A stretch of DNA of 64,000 bases. Source: Pestalotiopsis fici W106-1 (lineage: Eukaryota; Ascomycota; Sordariomycetes; Amphisphaeriales; Sporocadaceae). The stretch is taken from positions 1,178,001 through 1,242,000 of the forward strand of contig NW_006917094.1 in the NCBI RefSeq assembly GCF_000516985.1, read 5' to 3'. A model generated the notes under the pieces. It had not been told where the DNA came from and searched no databases. It worked only from the letters and a program-made list of their open reading frames with translations. This document shows positions 1 to 13,900 of the stretch, one piece after another (the first letter of the stretch is position 1; the number at the start of each line of letters is the position of its first letter). A program made the position numbers and the translations under genes.

Positions 1-393
1 TGCTGAATGGGTACAGCTTTCTACGCTTTGACCAGCCAACTGCATCCCCTGCCTACCCTGCACCAGCGGCCCAGTTCATCGATCTGCCTGACATTTGACC
101 TCACAAGGCTGCTCAGAACGACGCGATACATTTTTTCCCCCAGCTCCGTCGCAACCAACGAGCCTCCCGTTCAGCGCGCCGTTGCCATCGCCACAATTCC
201 AACGAGCTCGCACACCATCTGTGTCAATATTGTTCCTTTTTACTCCTTGCATCTGGCTCTGTTTTGACACCTGCTCCAGCTCTTCAAGGTTTAAACCGCC
301 TTTGCTAGCTGGACACGCGATCCAAGCAGTGAAGGCAGTATCGACAGCGATCTAAGACACTCTTTCCAAACATAGCCTTTTGACGTTGCGAAA
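1..393 (+). promoter_or_regulatory. Upstream region and 5' leader of SPT6
   Basis: No gene is supported here. The stretch is pyrimidine-rich and lies directly upstream of the SPT6 start codon, so it most likely holds the SPT6 promoter and 5' leader. Short open frames on both strands lack homology that I recognise. Confidence 0.5.
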
Positions 394-3300
394 ATGTCTA
401 GCACTATGAGAGACCTCGTCATGGGCGAGGCCGATGAAGGCAGCTCCGACGAGGAGTCCTACGATGAGGAAACTGGCGAGACTCGAGACCGAAAGAACCG
501 CCGCAATCAAAACGGTGATGTCGATGACTCGAGCGAGGAAGAGGATGATGACGATGATGAGGAAGAAGCCGCAAAGGTACATCGCATACTGGGGAATTCG
601 GATACCAATTGCTAACCACCGCACCAGGTTCGAGAGGGCTTCATCGTCGACGAGGACGAGGAAGAAGACGACATACAGGACTCGGCCGAGGAGCGCAAGC
701 GCAGGAAGCGGAAGCGCCGACAGGAACGGGAAGAAGAAGCACAGCTTGACGAGGAAGATCTCGACTTAATCGGAGAGACGTTGGGCGAGCCTGCGCAGCC
801 AGAAAAGGTAGGAGCCGATTCCACTCTATTAATCGCACCACTGCCAAGACTGACAATTGACAATTCCAGAAGAAAATGAAGCGACTTCGAATCGGTCATC
901 GCGACTCGGACGATAGAAGAAACGAGCGCCGCGGCCTTGATGACATGTTCTCTGATGAGGATGAGGAAGCGGATGATCGAGCATATGCCCGGCCTACCCG
1001 CCCTGGTCGCATGGAAGACGAGATGGACGACTTCATTGAGGATGACGATCCTGTTGATGAGGATGAGCGTTTTCGCCAGATCGAAGATGCTGAAGTTGCC
1101 CGCCCCCGAGATCGTGGCCTTGCTGGGACAGTTCTGGACACTACTGGGCTTGATCAGGAAGTTCTCGATGACATGGAGGAAATCTTCGGTAATGGCGAGG
1201 AGTACGACTGGGCACTTCAACTGGAGGAGGAAGAGGAAGACCGCCGCTTCCAAGATCAGAATCTGGAGCTCAAGGACGTATTCGAGCCGTCGCAATTGCA
1301 GGAGAAGCTTCTGACGGATGAGGACAACGTCATCCGTAACACAGACGAGCCTGAACGCTTTCAGCTCGACAGGAAGCCTTTCAAATCGCTTCAGATCACA
1401 AGCGAACAGTTCAAGGAAGAGGCAAAGTGGATCACAAACCTTATGTGGCCGAAAAAACAGCTTCCTAAACGGCTCGAGGAGCCATTCCAGAGGGCCATCG
1501 GCAAAGTACTTGAGTATTTTGTTGTCGAGATGCTCGAGGTGCCATATGTCTTTCAGCACCGCAAGGATTATCTGATTCATGCCGAAAAGCGAGAGAATCC
1601 TGATCACAAGCATGATCCGGACGCTCCTGAGAGTATCGTCAGTGCTGAGAAGCTTCTTACCCAAGATGACCTGTGGAGAGTCTTAGAGCTGGATATCAAG
1701 TTCCGAGCCTTCATCGAGAGACGCAATGCTTTGGAGAAGAACTTTGAAAATTTGAGAGAAAAGGCTGGCATCCAAGACGACATTCTTGAAGAACTAATTC
1801 CCACAGCTCAGCTCATGGAGGAACTGCAAGACCTGCAGGACTACGTTAACTTTCAGTATTCTGCCCAGCTCAAAGACATTGCCGCCATGGAGGGAAACAC
1901 CAAGGAGACGAAACGCCCTGGAACGAAGTCCTCAGCTTGGGAGCGCACGAGAAGAAGCAAGGTCTACAACTTCGTCAAAGCCTATGGTATCTCCGCTGAT
2001 CGTCTTGCACAAAACCTTCAACGCGACGATGGCAAGAGGTCGCTTGTGGATGATGATGAGAAGGCACCCGAGGACCTGGCTGACTCGTTGACGGACGCTG
2101 ATGCGCCGAGCGCCGAAGCCGTCATTTCCCAGGCTCGACTGATGTACACAGAAGAACTCTTTGCAAACCCCAGGATGCGAAAGTACTTCAGAGCACACTT
2201 CTATAACTATGGTGAAATCAGCTGTCGTCGAACGGACAAAGGACTACGAAGGATTGATGAATCCCATCCATTTTATGAGATCAAATATCTCGTCAACCAG
2301 ACAATTCCTGATCTCCTACGTCGGCCGGAACTCTTCTTGAAGATGATGAAGGCAGAAGAGGAGGGGCTGGTTGAGATCAAGCTACGACTCCAGAATGAGC
2401 GCAAGTTCAGACAGCAGCTGGACGCCGAATTCAAGTCGGACAACTACAGCTCTGCTGCTGATGCGTGGAACGAGGAACGACGAAGAGTGCTAGACTCTGC
2501 CTTCTACAAGTTGGAACGGGTTATTGCCAAGGGCGTTAAGGAGTCCCTGCGAACGTTCTGCCAAGAAGAGCTACTTAAGATCTGCCGCGAAGAGTATTCA
2601 AAGAGACTTGATCAAGCCCCCTACAAGCCGAAAGGAATGGTATTGGGTACAACACCTCGAGTCCTTGCATTGTCAAACGGCATGGGCGATGTCGGAAGAG
2701 ATCCTACTTTCTGGGCCTGGGTTGAGGAAGATGGTCGAGTCATCGAGCAGGGCCGGTTTGGGAACCTTGCCCGCGACGACGCCCAGCGCGAGGCTTTTAC
2801 GGAAGTCGTTGAACGTCGAAAGCCGGATGTGATTGCCGTCAGCGGTTTCTGTGCCGATACGCATAAGCTTGTGCGAGACATTGAAGGTCTCGTTGGCGAA
2901 AAGCGTCTCATGGGCCCCGACTTCGAAGACCCTGACACAGGCGACTATCGCAGTGAGCTGCTGGACGTGTTCGTCGTCAACGATGAAGTGGCAAGACTCT
3001 ACAAAGATAGTCCACGAGCAATTGCAGAGCATCCAGGTCTACCCGCAGTCACTCGTTACTGTGTTGCGCTGGCTCGGTATCTCCAGAACCCCATGAAGGA
3101 GTATGCAACACTCGGCAAGGATATCACATCTGTCTCCTTCCATCCCTGCCAGAATCTTCTGCCGCAGGACAAGCTGCTCAGATCCCTCGAGACATCAATG
3201 GTCGATATGGTCAACCTATGTGGTGTGGATATCAACGAGGCGGTCGGAGATTCTTATGTTGCCAATTTGCTCCCGTATGTTTCTGGTCTAGGCCCTCGAA

Positions 3301-4831
3301 AGGCCACTGCGGTGATCAAGGCAATCAATCTCAATGGCGGTGCTGTTAATTCCAGAGACGAACTGGTCGGAGACCCTGATAACAACAAACTCCCCGTGGT
3401 TGGTCCGCTTGTATGGATGAACTGCGCCAGTTTCCTCTTTTTGGAATACGACCCGTCGAATCCAGCATCCGAGCCTCTGGACAACACTCGTGTTCACCCC
3501 GAAGACTACGAACTCGGCCGAAAGATGGCGGCTGATGCTCTAGAGCTCGACGAGGAGGATGTCCAGGCCGAGACTGCTGAAAATGGTCAAGGTGCTATCG
3601 TGCGCAAGCTCTTCAAAGAGGATGAGCAGGACAAGGTCAACGAGTTGATTCTCGAAGAGTATGCCGAGCAGCTAGAGTCGAAATACGCACAGCGAAAGCG
3701 AGCTACACTGGAGACGATCCGTGCTGAACTGCAAGCTCCATACGAAGAACTTAGGCGACACCTTGGCCCACTTGAGAGCGACCGCATTTTCACAATGTTT
3801 ACCGGTGAAACCAAGGACTCATTGACCGAAGGCATGGTTCTACCTATCAATGTTCGTGTTGTCAAGGATGATTTCGCCATTGTGAAGCTTGATTGTGGCA
3901 TTGAAGGACGGGTAGATGCCCACGAGGTCAGCCACCGGACCAACATTTCTATCAAGGAAATATTGCGGCCGGGTCAGACCGTGCAAGCCAAGATCCTCGA
4001 CCTAAACAGAAAAGACTTCCTTGCAAAGGTGTCGGTGCGCGAGGATGCTACAAAGAAGCCATATAGAAGGCATGCCGATCACGATCCCGACACGTGGGAC
4101 TTCAGGCTGGAGGACGACGATCGGGAGGAACTACGTGAGAAAGACAAGGTGACTGGTCGCGTACAGCGAGTCATCAAGCATCCGATGTTCAAACCTTTCA
4201 ACTCTACCGAGGCGGAGCAGTATCTTGGTTCCCAAGCTGTGGGTGATTTGGTGATCAGACCGTCCTCAAAAGGAAATGACCACTTGACCATAACATGGAA
4301 GGTCGCAGACGGCGTGTTCAAGCATGTTGATGTTGTTGAACTTCAAAAAGAGAGCGAGTTCGCTGTCGGCAAGATTCTGCGCGTGGAGGGCAAGTACAGC
4401 TACTCGGATCTTGACGAGTTGATCGTGGAGCACATCAAGGCAATGGCCCGCAAGGTCGACCAGCTTACTGGGCATGACAAGTTCCGCAAGGGAAGTTTAT
4501 CTGAGATTGGTAAGTAACACTTTCTGCCTTTGTGCATGTACTTGTTCCATAACAACTAATGTGTATTACAGAGAAATGGCTCACAGCCTATACCGATGCG
4601 AATCCCAAGGCTGCTGTATACACATTGTGTATTGACCCCAAGCACCCGGGCTACTTCTTCTTGGCCTTCAAGACCAACAAACAATCAAAGATTTTCTGGT
4701 GGCCAGTCAAGATCCTACCCAACGCCTACGAAATGCTCAAGAATCAGTACCCTGATATGAGGGCATTGACCAACGGGTTCAAATTGCGCATCCAGAGCGA
4801 GCTCAACAGGGCAGCCAGTACGCGGCGGTAG
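394..4831 (+). CDS. SPT6: Transcription elongation factor Spt6
   Basis: Spt6 is a nuclear histone chaperone and elongation factor that travels with RNA polymerase II. Exons are 394-576, 628-807, 870-4509 and 4572-4831, giving 1,420 residues; all junctions are GT-AG and keep frame, and a branch-point-like GCTAAC lies in intron 1. Residues 1 to about 250 are very acidic, as expected for the Spt6 N terminus that binds histones and Spn1/Iws1. The middle is Tex-like, with helical core, YqgF/RNase H-like fold (around residues 710-850) and helix-hairpin-helix. An S1 RNA-binding domain starts near residue 1110 ([10 protein letters not shown]). The tandem SH2 region starts near residue 1225 and holds the RPSSKG phosphate-binding motif; the last exon encodes its end. 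Start at 394 is the first ATG and gives the usual MSS acidic start. Length is normal for fungi. Confidence 0.97.
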
Positions 4832-6095
4832 AGGCAGTAAGATGGTGCCGCAGGGGCCTTGGTCGGAAACCGGGGACAGCGTTTTTCCCTTCATGGGGCA
4901 CCGTCATGAGGGTCAGGATAACCCGATCACACAAGGTACAGAAAGGGGTAAAGATAGGAAGCGGTGTGTTTTATTTGATTGAACAGTCAATTGCATAGCA
5001 GTGTCATGGATTAGAGAGCACTGCTGCATTACAGGACAAAAGTTGAGAAAAAAGCCAGATTGAGTCAGAGCATGGGCAAATTACTCTGGTCTGTACAATA
5101 CCTAGATAGAAAATCCTCGCCAGTCTGCCTAAGTTTAGGCAGTACGTAGTAGCAGATAATATTTTGATAATCTCGGCTTTCATCTGCTGTGAATCATTTC
5201 TTTGTCATCTAGACATCTGAGGGATCAGTGCGTTGGCTGGTTGAGATTGACTGATTGGATCCTCTAAAAGAATCCAGCCAACAGCATGTTACTGCTCACT
5301 GGGGCTACCTAGTAATTATGAGTTATGAGCATACGAAATGCCGCCAACCCCCATTTTTTTTTGTTTCCCGTCCAAGCCGTCAGTGTTCGCCTTTGGGTAT
5401 TTTTGGAAATAAAAATGGAAAACTTGAACATCACGGGACCTGAAGAGCAGATGTACGTAATGCTGACATCCAACAGCAACAGTTGCCCTTGATGTACCTT
5501 GCCAACGTTGAACTTGTTTGCAGCCTTTCCTCTCGGGTACGATGACAGGTAGGTATGTACTTTGACCAAAGTCCTCAAAGTGCAGTAAGGTAAGCTTGCA
5601 TGAATAGAATAGCGGCTGGTCAGGCCACTTGGCCCGATTCTAGGGGGCATCTCAGCGGGTAATCCCCCTCCCCTACCTCACATTACACCAGCCTTACCCC
5701 TGTGCCAATGGTGAACCATTGAACTGGTTGGTGTGCCTTATTAGCGGCTTCAACGGAGACGGGTCTGATCCACCACCACGCTATGTACATCTGATGTCCC
5801 ATTCAGACCAACAAGGGAAAAGTTGTGAGCAAGCCGAGGATTACGAAGCTTGATCTAATTAAACCCGTTCAGCTTGATCGTCACCCGCGTCCGCCGCCAT
5901 TCCTTTCCTGCCCTCCGCGACGCAGCCCAGGCATGGATCTTTGGCTGCGACTGACTGACTTGATCACTTACTACTAGTCCTACAAGCCTGCCTCTTTAGC
6001 CAGTGTTTTCCACCTGCAACAGACAACCATCTGCAGCTTCTCGAAGCTACGACATTCACACGTCACATGCCCCCATCAAGGCAATCGACTTCAGC
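4832..6095. other. Intergenic: SPT6 3' end and OSH3 promoter
   Basis: No gene supported. The first part should hold the SPT6 3' UTR. The stretch from about 5640 to 6095 is CT-rich and lies before the OSH3 start, as is common for fungal promoters. TAGGTAGG-type tetranucleotides occur near 5550. Confidence 0.5.
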
Positions 6096-9000
6096 ATGGC
6101 GGGCATAGAACAACTCGAGATCCATAGCAAGGTGCGTGTACACGAGCTTCCTGCCTAGTGCTGGCAGGCTGGTTCCATGGGTTCTGTGTTCTACGTCTGC
6201 CTCATGTAGCTGCATTTAAGAATGTCGTATACTGACTTGGACTTCCCCGAATCTAGTCCTACATTGTGCGATGGGTCAAAGTCGAAGAAGGTCACACTAT
6301 CTCATGGAGTTTGCAACCTCACAAGAAGTCAATCAACTTCGGCATCGTAAAGCATCCCGGCTCCGGTCCGAACAATCTAGCCTCCTCGGCCGCCATTGAC
6401 GAACTCAACAACACCTTCGAAAACCTCGAGGCCGGTGGGAAGGATGTCAAGTCCGGCCGTGGAGGCTTCTCTAAAAAGGACTCCAGCACCGCGCAGGAGC
6501 AGTTGAGCAGCAAGGGTTTCATACTTATGCGGTGGCATGGCAAGTGTGAGGCTGACAAGGTGTCCATGGGGACGTACGACGTACCGCCTGGTCAAGGGGG
6601 CATGTTTGGGCTCATATTCGACAACACGTTTTCCAAGACTACGGGAAAGACAGCCACCTTTGTTTTGTTGACTTTCCCGACTGGTCAACCACCACAGACT
6701 GCCCACCATATCCCGAACCTGGGAACGGGCCACCCAGTTGCGGCAGCCAGCAAAACGAGCCTCGGAAAGCCGAGCCCACGCATCGGAGCCGCAGCATCCG
6801 AGTCCGTAGACAGCCTCCAGAGCCATGGAAAGAATAGATCTCAATCTATCGCCGGTCGAAGTGAAGCAGGAGTAGCGCCCTCGGCCGCGTATCATACCGG
6901 GAATCTGCTCAAGAGACGGAGAAAGAAGGGCCAAGGCTTTGCGCGACGCTTCTTTTCGCTCGACTACTCATCATGCACCTTGTCGTACTACTATAACCGC
7001 AACTCTTCTGCGCTTAGGGGTGCAATTCCACTCAGTCTTGCAGCCATCGCTGCGGACGAGAGACGACGAGAAATCACCATTGACTCTGGGGCTGAAGTGT
7101 GGCACCTGAGAGCTTCCAATGCCAAGGACTTCAGCGATTGGGCAAAGGCACTGGAGAAAGCCAGCCGGATCGCACGTGGCTTAGAGTCAGAACCAGTTCC
7201 AGAGGGCGTTGTGGCGCGCAGCGATACGCTACAGGTCAACACACAAGTGCCAATGCGCACTGGGTACTCGCCCCAGGAAGAAGCTCGTGAATGGGAGCAA
7301 GTCGAGATCTTGGTGAGCCGTGTCGTAGGCTCTCGAGATGCCCTCAGACGGCTTGTCAAGGATATCTCTACAAAGAGACAGAGCAGTGCCCGTCCCACAA
7401 GCTCATATCTCTCACCGGGGGGAACGCCCAATGGTGAGGACGGCGATGGTTACTTTCAGCAGCCCCAACAAGATCAAAGGCGTTCTTTCTGGAGGCGAAA
7501 ATCTAGCGCGCCACCGATGAGTCCGCAAGTTTTCCAAGCTGTACAATCGTCTGCTCTGGCAGTACCTTCGCCTAGTGCCGCATCTACGGCAGCTGACAAC
7601 TCCAAGTCGGCGCAGGAAGAACGGAATATCCAAGATCACTGTACCTCACTACTCAATGATCTCGACGCGGTTGTCTCGGAATTCACCACCCTAGTTGCAA
7701 AGAGCAAGCGACGACGTACCCCGGCGCCCGGCTCCGCTGTGGCATCCCGCATGAGTTTCGAGTCTACTGCGTCAACAGATGAGTTCTTTGATGCCGAAGC
7801 AGGTGACACGGACACTAGAAACCAGGTCATGGTCATTGACCGCGAAGGCGAGGAAGACTCGCAGGGATCCGAAGCGGATGAAGCATCGATACACTCGTCC
7901 TCTTCCGTTTCCTCAGAGGCTGACGATGATGGCACTCTTGATCCAGAGGGAGCAGCAGCGCTGTTCCCGGCGAAACCAAAGTCATTGCACCCTCTACCTG
8001 TGGGTATTGCTGTCGAGCGTCGAAAGACTATCCCTCCTGCAACAGTCCCGCCTCCATCTCTCATTGCATTTGCAAGGAAGAACGTGGGCAAAGACTTTAG
8101 CACAATCAGTATGCCCGTCTCTTCGAACGAGCCTATCTCACTCCTCCAGCGTACAGCCGAGCAGTTGGAATATGCGCAGCTCCTAGACATCGCAACACAA
8201 CAAAAATCGCCCAACGAGCGGCTGCTGCACGTTACTGCTTTTGCGGTATCTCAACTTAGCGTGAACAGGGCTCGGGAACGCGCAATTCGCAAGCCGTTCA
8301 ACCCGCTACTGGGTGAAACGTTCGAGTTATTGAGGACGGACAGCGAGGTGCCAGGAGGTTTCAGACTTATCGTGGAAAAAGTATCTCACCGACCCGTCAG
8401 GCTGGCAATGCATGCGGATGCAGCCTTGTGGTCTTTCACTCAGACGCCTGCGCCCGGCCAAAAGTTCTGGGGTAAGAGTGCAGAGATCACCACTGAGGGC
8501 AAGGTCCGCGTGGCATTGAGATTACCAGATGGAACGGATGAGCACTACTCGTGGTCACACCCAACCATGTTTTTGAGGAATGTTGTCATGGGTGAGAAAT
8601 ACGTCGAGCCGGTGGGCAATATGACCGTGACAAATGAGTCGACCGGTGCCAAAGCGCAGATCGAGTTCCGTGCCAAGGGCATGTTTGGCGGCCGCGGCGA
8701 GGATGTCCAGGCCGATATTAGCAGTGGCGATGGCTCTCAGACTGGACTTGCATTGACCGGCACTTGGACGGGTAGTCTGAAAGTCACTGAGAACGGCAAG
8801 GCACGCAAAGGCAATGACATCTGGAAGGTTGGGGACTTGGTTCCCAATGCCGTAAATACATATGGTATGACGGCATTTGCAGCCACGTTGAACGAGATTA
8901 CGGCCATCGAGAAGGGACGCCTACCAGTAACTGATACGAGATTGCGTCCTGACCAGCGTCTCGCTGAGCAGGGTAAACTCGATGAAGCTGAGGAGGAGAA

Positions 9001-9196
9001 GGTGAGGCTCGAAGAGGCGCAGAGAGCCCGGAGAAGAGAATTAGAAGAGCGTGGAGAGCAATACAAAGCCAAGTGGTTCTCCAAGGCCGCCGGTGAGGAG
9101 GACGGCGGCGAGGAGGTTTGGAAGATGAAGACGGGCAAGGATGGATACTGGGAGACTAGAGAGCGAGGCTTCCAGGGAATCGAGGAAATCTTCTAG
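6096..9196 (+). CDS. OSH3: Oxysterol-binding protein, Osh3 type (GOLD-PH-FFAT-ORD)
   Basis: Lipid-transfer protein expected at ER-plasma membrane contacts, exchanging sterol or phosphoinositide. Exons are 6096-6131 (12 codons only) and 6257-9196, giving 991 residues. The tiny first exon encodes MAGIEQLEIHSK and is needed to complete the N-terminal GOLD domain. A PH domain follows at about residues 227-315 (motif KGQGFARRFFSLDY). An FFAT-like motif, EFFDAEAGD, near residue 521 would bind the ER protein VAP/Scs2. The ORD covers about residues 630-930, with the typical LLGETFEL block. The OSBP signature, normally EQVSHHPP, reads EKVSHRPV near residue 720. Family assignment is firm; the ligand is not readable from sequence. 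Confidence 0.95.
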
Positions 9197-10971
9197 GTCA
9201 GCAAAGTAATGTCACTTGTCATGACGCATAGACACGCAAGAACATGCGAGCCATCAATATTGGGTCTTGTGAGCAGCATATCTGCGATCTCTTTTCACCA
9301 CTGTATTTTAAGGCGTTCTGGTCAAGACGTAGATCTCTAACATTGGCGTAAGTGAGGATCCAGGAATCTACAGAGTTGTGTATTAGTTCCATTCCACTTG
9401 TATAAGACTAGAGAGACTACCTAAGGTTAGAGAAAAGCGAGATACTAAGCATATTTGCAAATCTCAACTTCAAGATGAATTAATGCCATGGAAATCCAGA
9501 AGCTATACACTGCATATAGATTCTGCGTCAAATACCAGGGTTGATGTGCATCACTGAGATATAAAAATGTCACGTAAGAACAAGTTCGTGTGAGGAGCTG
9601 GATTCCCGTATTAAGAAATTGGGTGTTCAGCGACACGCTATAGTATCTCATTAGGCTCCTCATATTCATACTAGATACGAGAATATCCATTTTTCGTATA
9701 TGTCGATCTGATGGAACAACATTGCTTTGAAGTCAAAGGAATCCGAATGTCTCGGGGTCAAAAGCCATGTGGAGGAGTCCTTTCTCATCTTGAGTTGGAG
9801 AAGTGCATGATCATGAATGCCCAACTCTGAAGTCAAAGTGAGTTTGATTATGCAATGGGCCATGTGACCGACGCCGATGGGACCAAGTATGCTTATTCCA
9901 GATTGGCATCTGGGCGCATGCATGCATGCCATCCATGAAGCGTCTGGGAATTGAGTTCTCTATATCATCATGAATATTGACTCGGGTTTCTTACAAAGCA
10001 GCGGATAGAGCCGCAGGTGCAGGTACAGAGGAGGCAATGTCGGCAGGAGACATGATGAACGGCAACTGTTAAGGCTAAATAGTGGACTTTCTTGTACATG
10101 AACCAAAGCGAGTCAATGGACCTTCCGAAGCCCCCGGGCCCCTTATCCTCGATGGATACCCCACGTTATCCCCTGTCCATGTCTCCCGTATCGCTCTTCT
10201 AGCGCCCTCACCGTCGTCATAGCTTTTACCCATAGCTGCCCATTTATTTACTACCTACATATGGTGTAGAGATTGGGTACGTAGGTAGTCTACAGGGCTA
10301 CCTATACAGAGAGAGGTACCTACTTACACAGTACATTCAATGTCCCGCCTTTCGAAGCTCTGGTGGGGTTGATCTTCTGGAATGTCTACTGACTGACTGT
10401 TGCCCAGTTGAGCGCGCACCCAATGGCATGTGAACCGTCAACCATGTGGCTGCTAAAATACTTGTCGCATTTGTGCCTGTCAGAATAGATCACCCGCAAA
10501 GCGCCTCTTTTACTCTTGTCTTTTTCTACCTCTTCTTCGTCTCATCTCTCCGACAGCGCACTCGCACGCCTCGTTCCCACAGATGACTATGTAGAGGCCA
10601 CCTGGCTTCGATACAAGTTCATGGTGTCGCAGTACCCGTTGTCCAACCACAGACGTTGTGTTCTTGGTCCACCCACATATCCGCTGACGCAACCATTTGA
10701 TTAACTGGAAACGAGCCACTCTGCGAGTTCCGCAAATACTCAATCAGACGGTGGAACCGACGTGGTTGGTGTACGAGCTTCCCAATAACGACTTATAACG
10801 TCCTTACCTCCTATCACACCGGACACGTTGGCGCTCTCTCCGGCTTTGCTCACGCGACCAAGTCTGACCTGCAACGCCCGAATTCTCGTCCCATCTCACC
10901 TGCGCCGTCGTATTTGGAACACGCCCAAGGATCTTCTCGGATGGCCGCTCGGCCGTCCCAGTAGAGTCCCA
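9197..10971. other. Intergenic: OSH3 3' end and phospholipase promoter
   Basis: No gene supported. Around 10250-10330 there is a dense cluster of TACCTA/TAGGTA tetranucleotides. The last 140 bases (10828-10971) are open in frame with the downstream phospholipase, as discussed under findings. Confidence 0.5.
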
Positions 10972-13900
10972 ATGTCTACACCTCCGAGCAAAGAGGTCGG
11001 TGGTTCGGAAGGAAAGAAGACGGATGCCGCCGAGAAGAAGCAGGAAAAGTCATATTTTGCGAGTGCGGTCGAATCAATAAACCCGTGGAATTCCAACCGG
11101 AGCACGACGCCGGTGCCCAAGGACAAAGAGATGCCGCCTCCGCCAAAACCGGCGCCGACCAAAAAGGCCGACGACCACTCCAGTAGCACACTATATGGCC
11201 AAAGCTTCAGGAAATACCCCTCGGACTGTCCGCCGCTCCACGTCAAGTGGTTTCACGCCGTTGATGTGCCGAAACGAAAACCGCAGTATACAAAGAGCAA
11301 GAAAGAGAAGGAACCGGCTAAACCGGTCCCTGCGCCAAAGAAGTTTAATCCCTTTTCGAAGAATGATTCAAAAGCCATTGAAAATGCGTACCAGAAACTA
11401 CTGGAAGAGTGGGAGGACAACCGTGGCAGAGGGGCAGCCATTAGGCATATGCGATCAGACTCTCTGAGAAGGCGTACCGGTTCGAGCAAAGACCAGACCA
11501 ATACCAGCATTGACTCGGATTCGACCAGTCAACACCAGGCGGTTCGCGTCCCCGTCAATGAGGACTTTCTATTCGACGTCGACATTGAGCAGCGCGAGCT
11601 GGCTCCTGTATACTGGCTCGGCCCGATATATGATGTGCAAAGAGGAACTTGGTTCTATCAGGAAGGGTCGACGTTGCGCCCATGCGAAGAAAACCTTGCC
11701 GCGCAGCTCGAAGAGGGATATCTCAAGGTCAAGCCGTGGACGTATCCGGAAACGAGAAGTCGTAGCAGCTCTGGGGCCAAGTCCAATCTAACACCAAAAG
11801 GCTCCAGAGATAGCTTGAGATCAAAAGCTTCGAGAGAGAGTATCAAGCCAATAGCTACGGCACAAACCGAGCCTATTTCGAAAACTCAACCTATCCCGAC
11901 CAGCGCACCCCAGCACCAACCCCAGACATACCGGTTGTTCGGCGCCTACATGAACTCAATCGCGACTTACCAAGACTCCACAACGGCATGGCTCTCTACG
12001 GACGGAGTCTTGTCATGGGTTACGTCCTCAGTCTATCAGAGGTTCGCTGGTGGTGGATATCTGAGCGGCGTGAAGCTCGTCCGCGGTTACACGGAACCGA
12101 AAAAGACCAAGGATGAGAAGCGCCCAACCACTCCAACCACTGCGGCACTTCCCCAGCAAATACAAACAGAGGATGACAAGGAATCCAAGGCGCTCAAACG
12201 CAGATCTGCTCCACCTCTGGCACGCGCAGAGTCAACCACAAACCTCGAGGAGGAAGCTGTGGGCCGCCCAAGTCGGGAAAGTCAGCTCCAACGGCAGATT
12301 TCAAACTACATTGAGACTGCCGATGATCCCGAGGCACAACAGGAGCAAATCAGGAAACGAGAAGAGCAAGAAATACAAGACGACTACAATGCACAAGCTG
12401 GCGAGACTCAAGGACGTGATATTGAGCACCTCATCCTCGTAACACATGGCATCGGACAACAACTCAGTCTTCGTATGGACAGCATCAATTTTGTCCATGA
12501 CGTCAATGTTCTTCGCAAAACTTTAAAGGGTGTCTACTCTCATTCAGACGACTTGCGCGCCTTGAACTCTGAGATTGAGGGGGGCCCAGGCAACTGCAAG
12601 GTTCAAGTTCTGCCCGTGTGTTGGAGGCACTTGCTAGACTTTCCCAAACGTCGAGAGAAGAAGGCAGAACATGATATAGGCATGGCATTCGATGAAGAGG
12701 ACGAATACCCTTCTCTTGAAGACATTACTATCGAGGGAATCGCGTTTGCCCGGTCTCTGATTAGTGATCTTGCTCTGGATGTCCTTTTATATCAATCTGC
12801 ATATAGGAAGCAGATCTCGGATATCGTTCTTCTGGAATCCAACAGGATATACAAGCTCTTCAAGGAGCGCAATCCAGAATTCAAGGGCAAGGTCCACATC
12901 ATGGGCCATTCACTTGGTAGCGCCATCATGTTTGATATCTTGTGCCGCCAAAGGGATGCCGCCAAGCACGAACAGCAGTTGCGCAACCCGCTCCGGATCT
13001 GGCCCTCGTCTAATGATCGGGCCAATCGGGCACGCGAAGAGACCCAAGATCTCGCCTTTGACTTTGACGCGGACGACTTCTATTGTCTTGGCTCACCCGT
13101 GGGCCTCTTTCAGATGCTCAAGGGACGGACCATGGCAGCTCGGCGCTCGCCCAATGCAAAGCCTTCAGAAAGCCCGCTTGAGCCCGACTTTTTGGACGAT
13201 CCCTTCAATATGGCAGATCCAACCGAGCGCCTGTCCCCTATAACAGGTCACCCATTCTCTGTGTCATCACCCAAGGTTGCGCAAATGTTCAACATATTTC
13301 ACCCGTCGGATCCCATTGCCTACCGCATGGAACCATTGATTTCTCCTGCAATGTCGACACTCAAGCCTCAGCTGCTGCCATATACGAAAAAGGGTATTTT
13401 TGATGCTCAGGTTCAAGGTTTGTCAGGTATCGGAATGAAGGTTGGCCAGTCCGTCTCTGGTCTTTGGTCCAGTATATCTGGCAGTATCACATCATCATTG
13501 CTTAACAGATCTCTTGGGCTGAGCAATGATGACGTGGCAAACTTTCAGTCCCAGCAACAACAACAGGCTGCTGGAAATGGTTCGGGCACCTCACAGGCTG
13601 GGAACAATGGCAGTTCTAATGCCGTGATTGGTGCCGGCGGTAAGGGTGGTGCCGTCATCTCGGACACCACTGCGCAACAGAAGCAGACCGAGGCGCGCAA
13701 GAAGGCGTTGGCAAAGCGCACAACCACTAGCACGAATGTGCCAACCCTTGGCCAGGAGGAGAGTGACAGCGTGACGCTGATTGACGACGACATGGAGACG
13801 CTCTTCAGTCAGTTCCAAAAGAAGCGCGTCGAGGCCATGAGCCGCGCCGATGAGGCTCACAAAGTACTGGGTGACGAGTGGAAGGAGCAGGAGCTCAAGG

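Noticed and set aside
612..1664. Long open frame on the - strand (350 codons)
   Set aside because: It lies antisense to the acidic coding region of SPT6, whose Asp/Glu codon bias keeps the reverse frame open; no protein family is visible.
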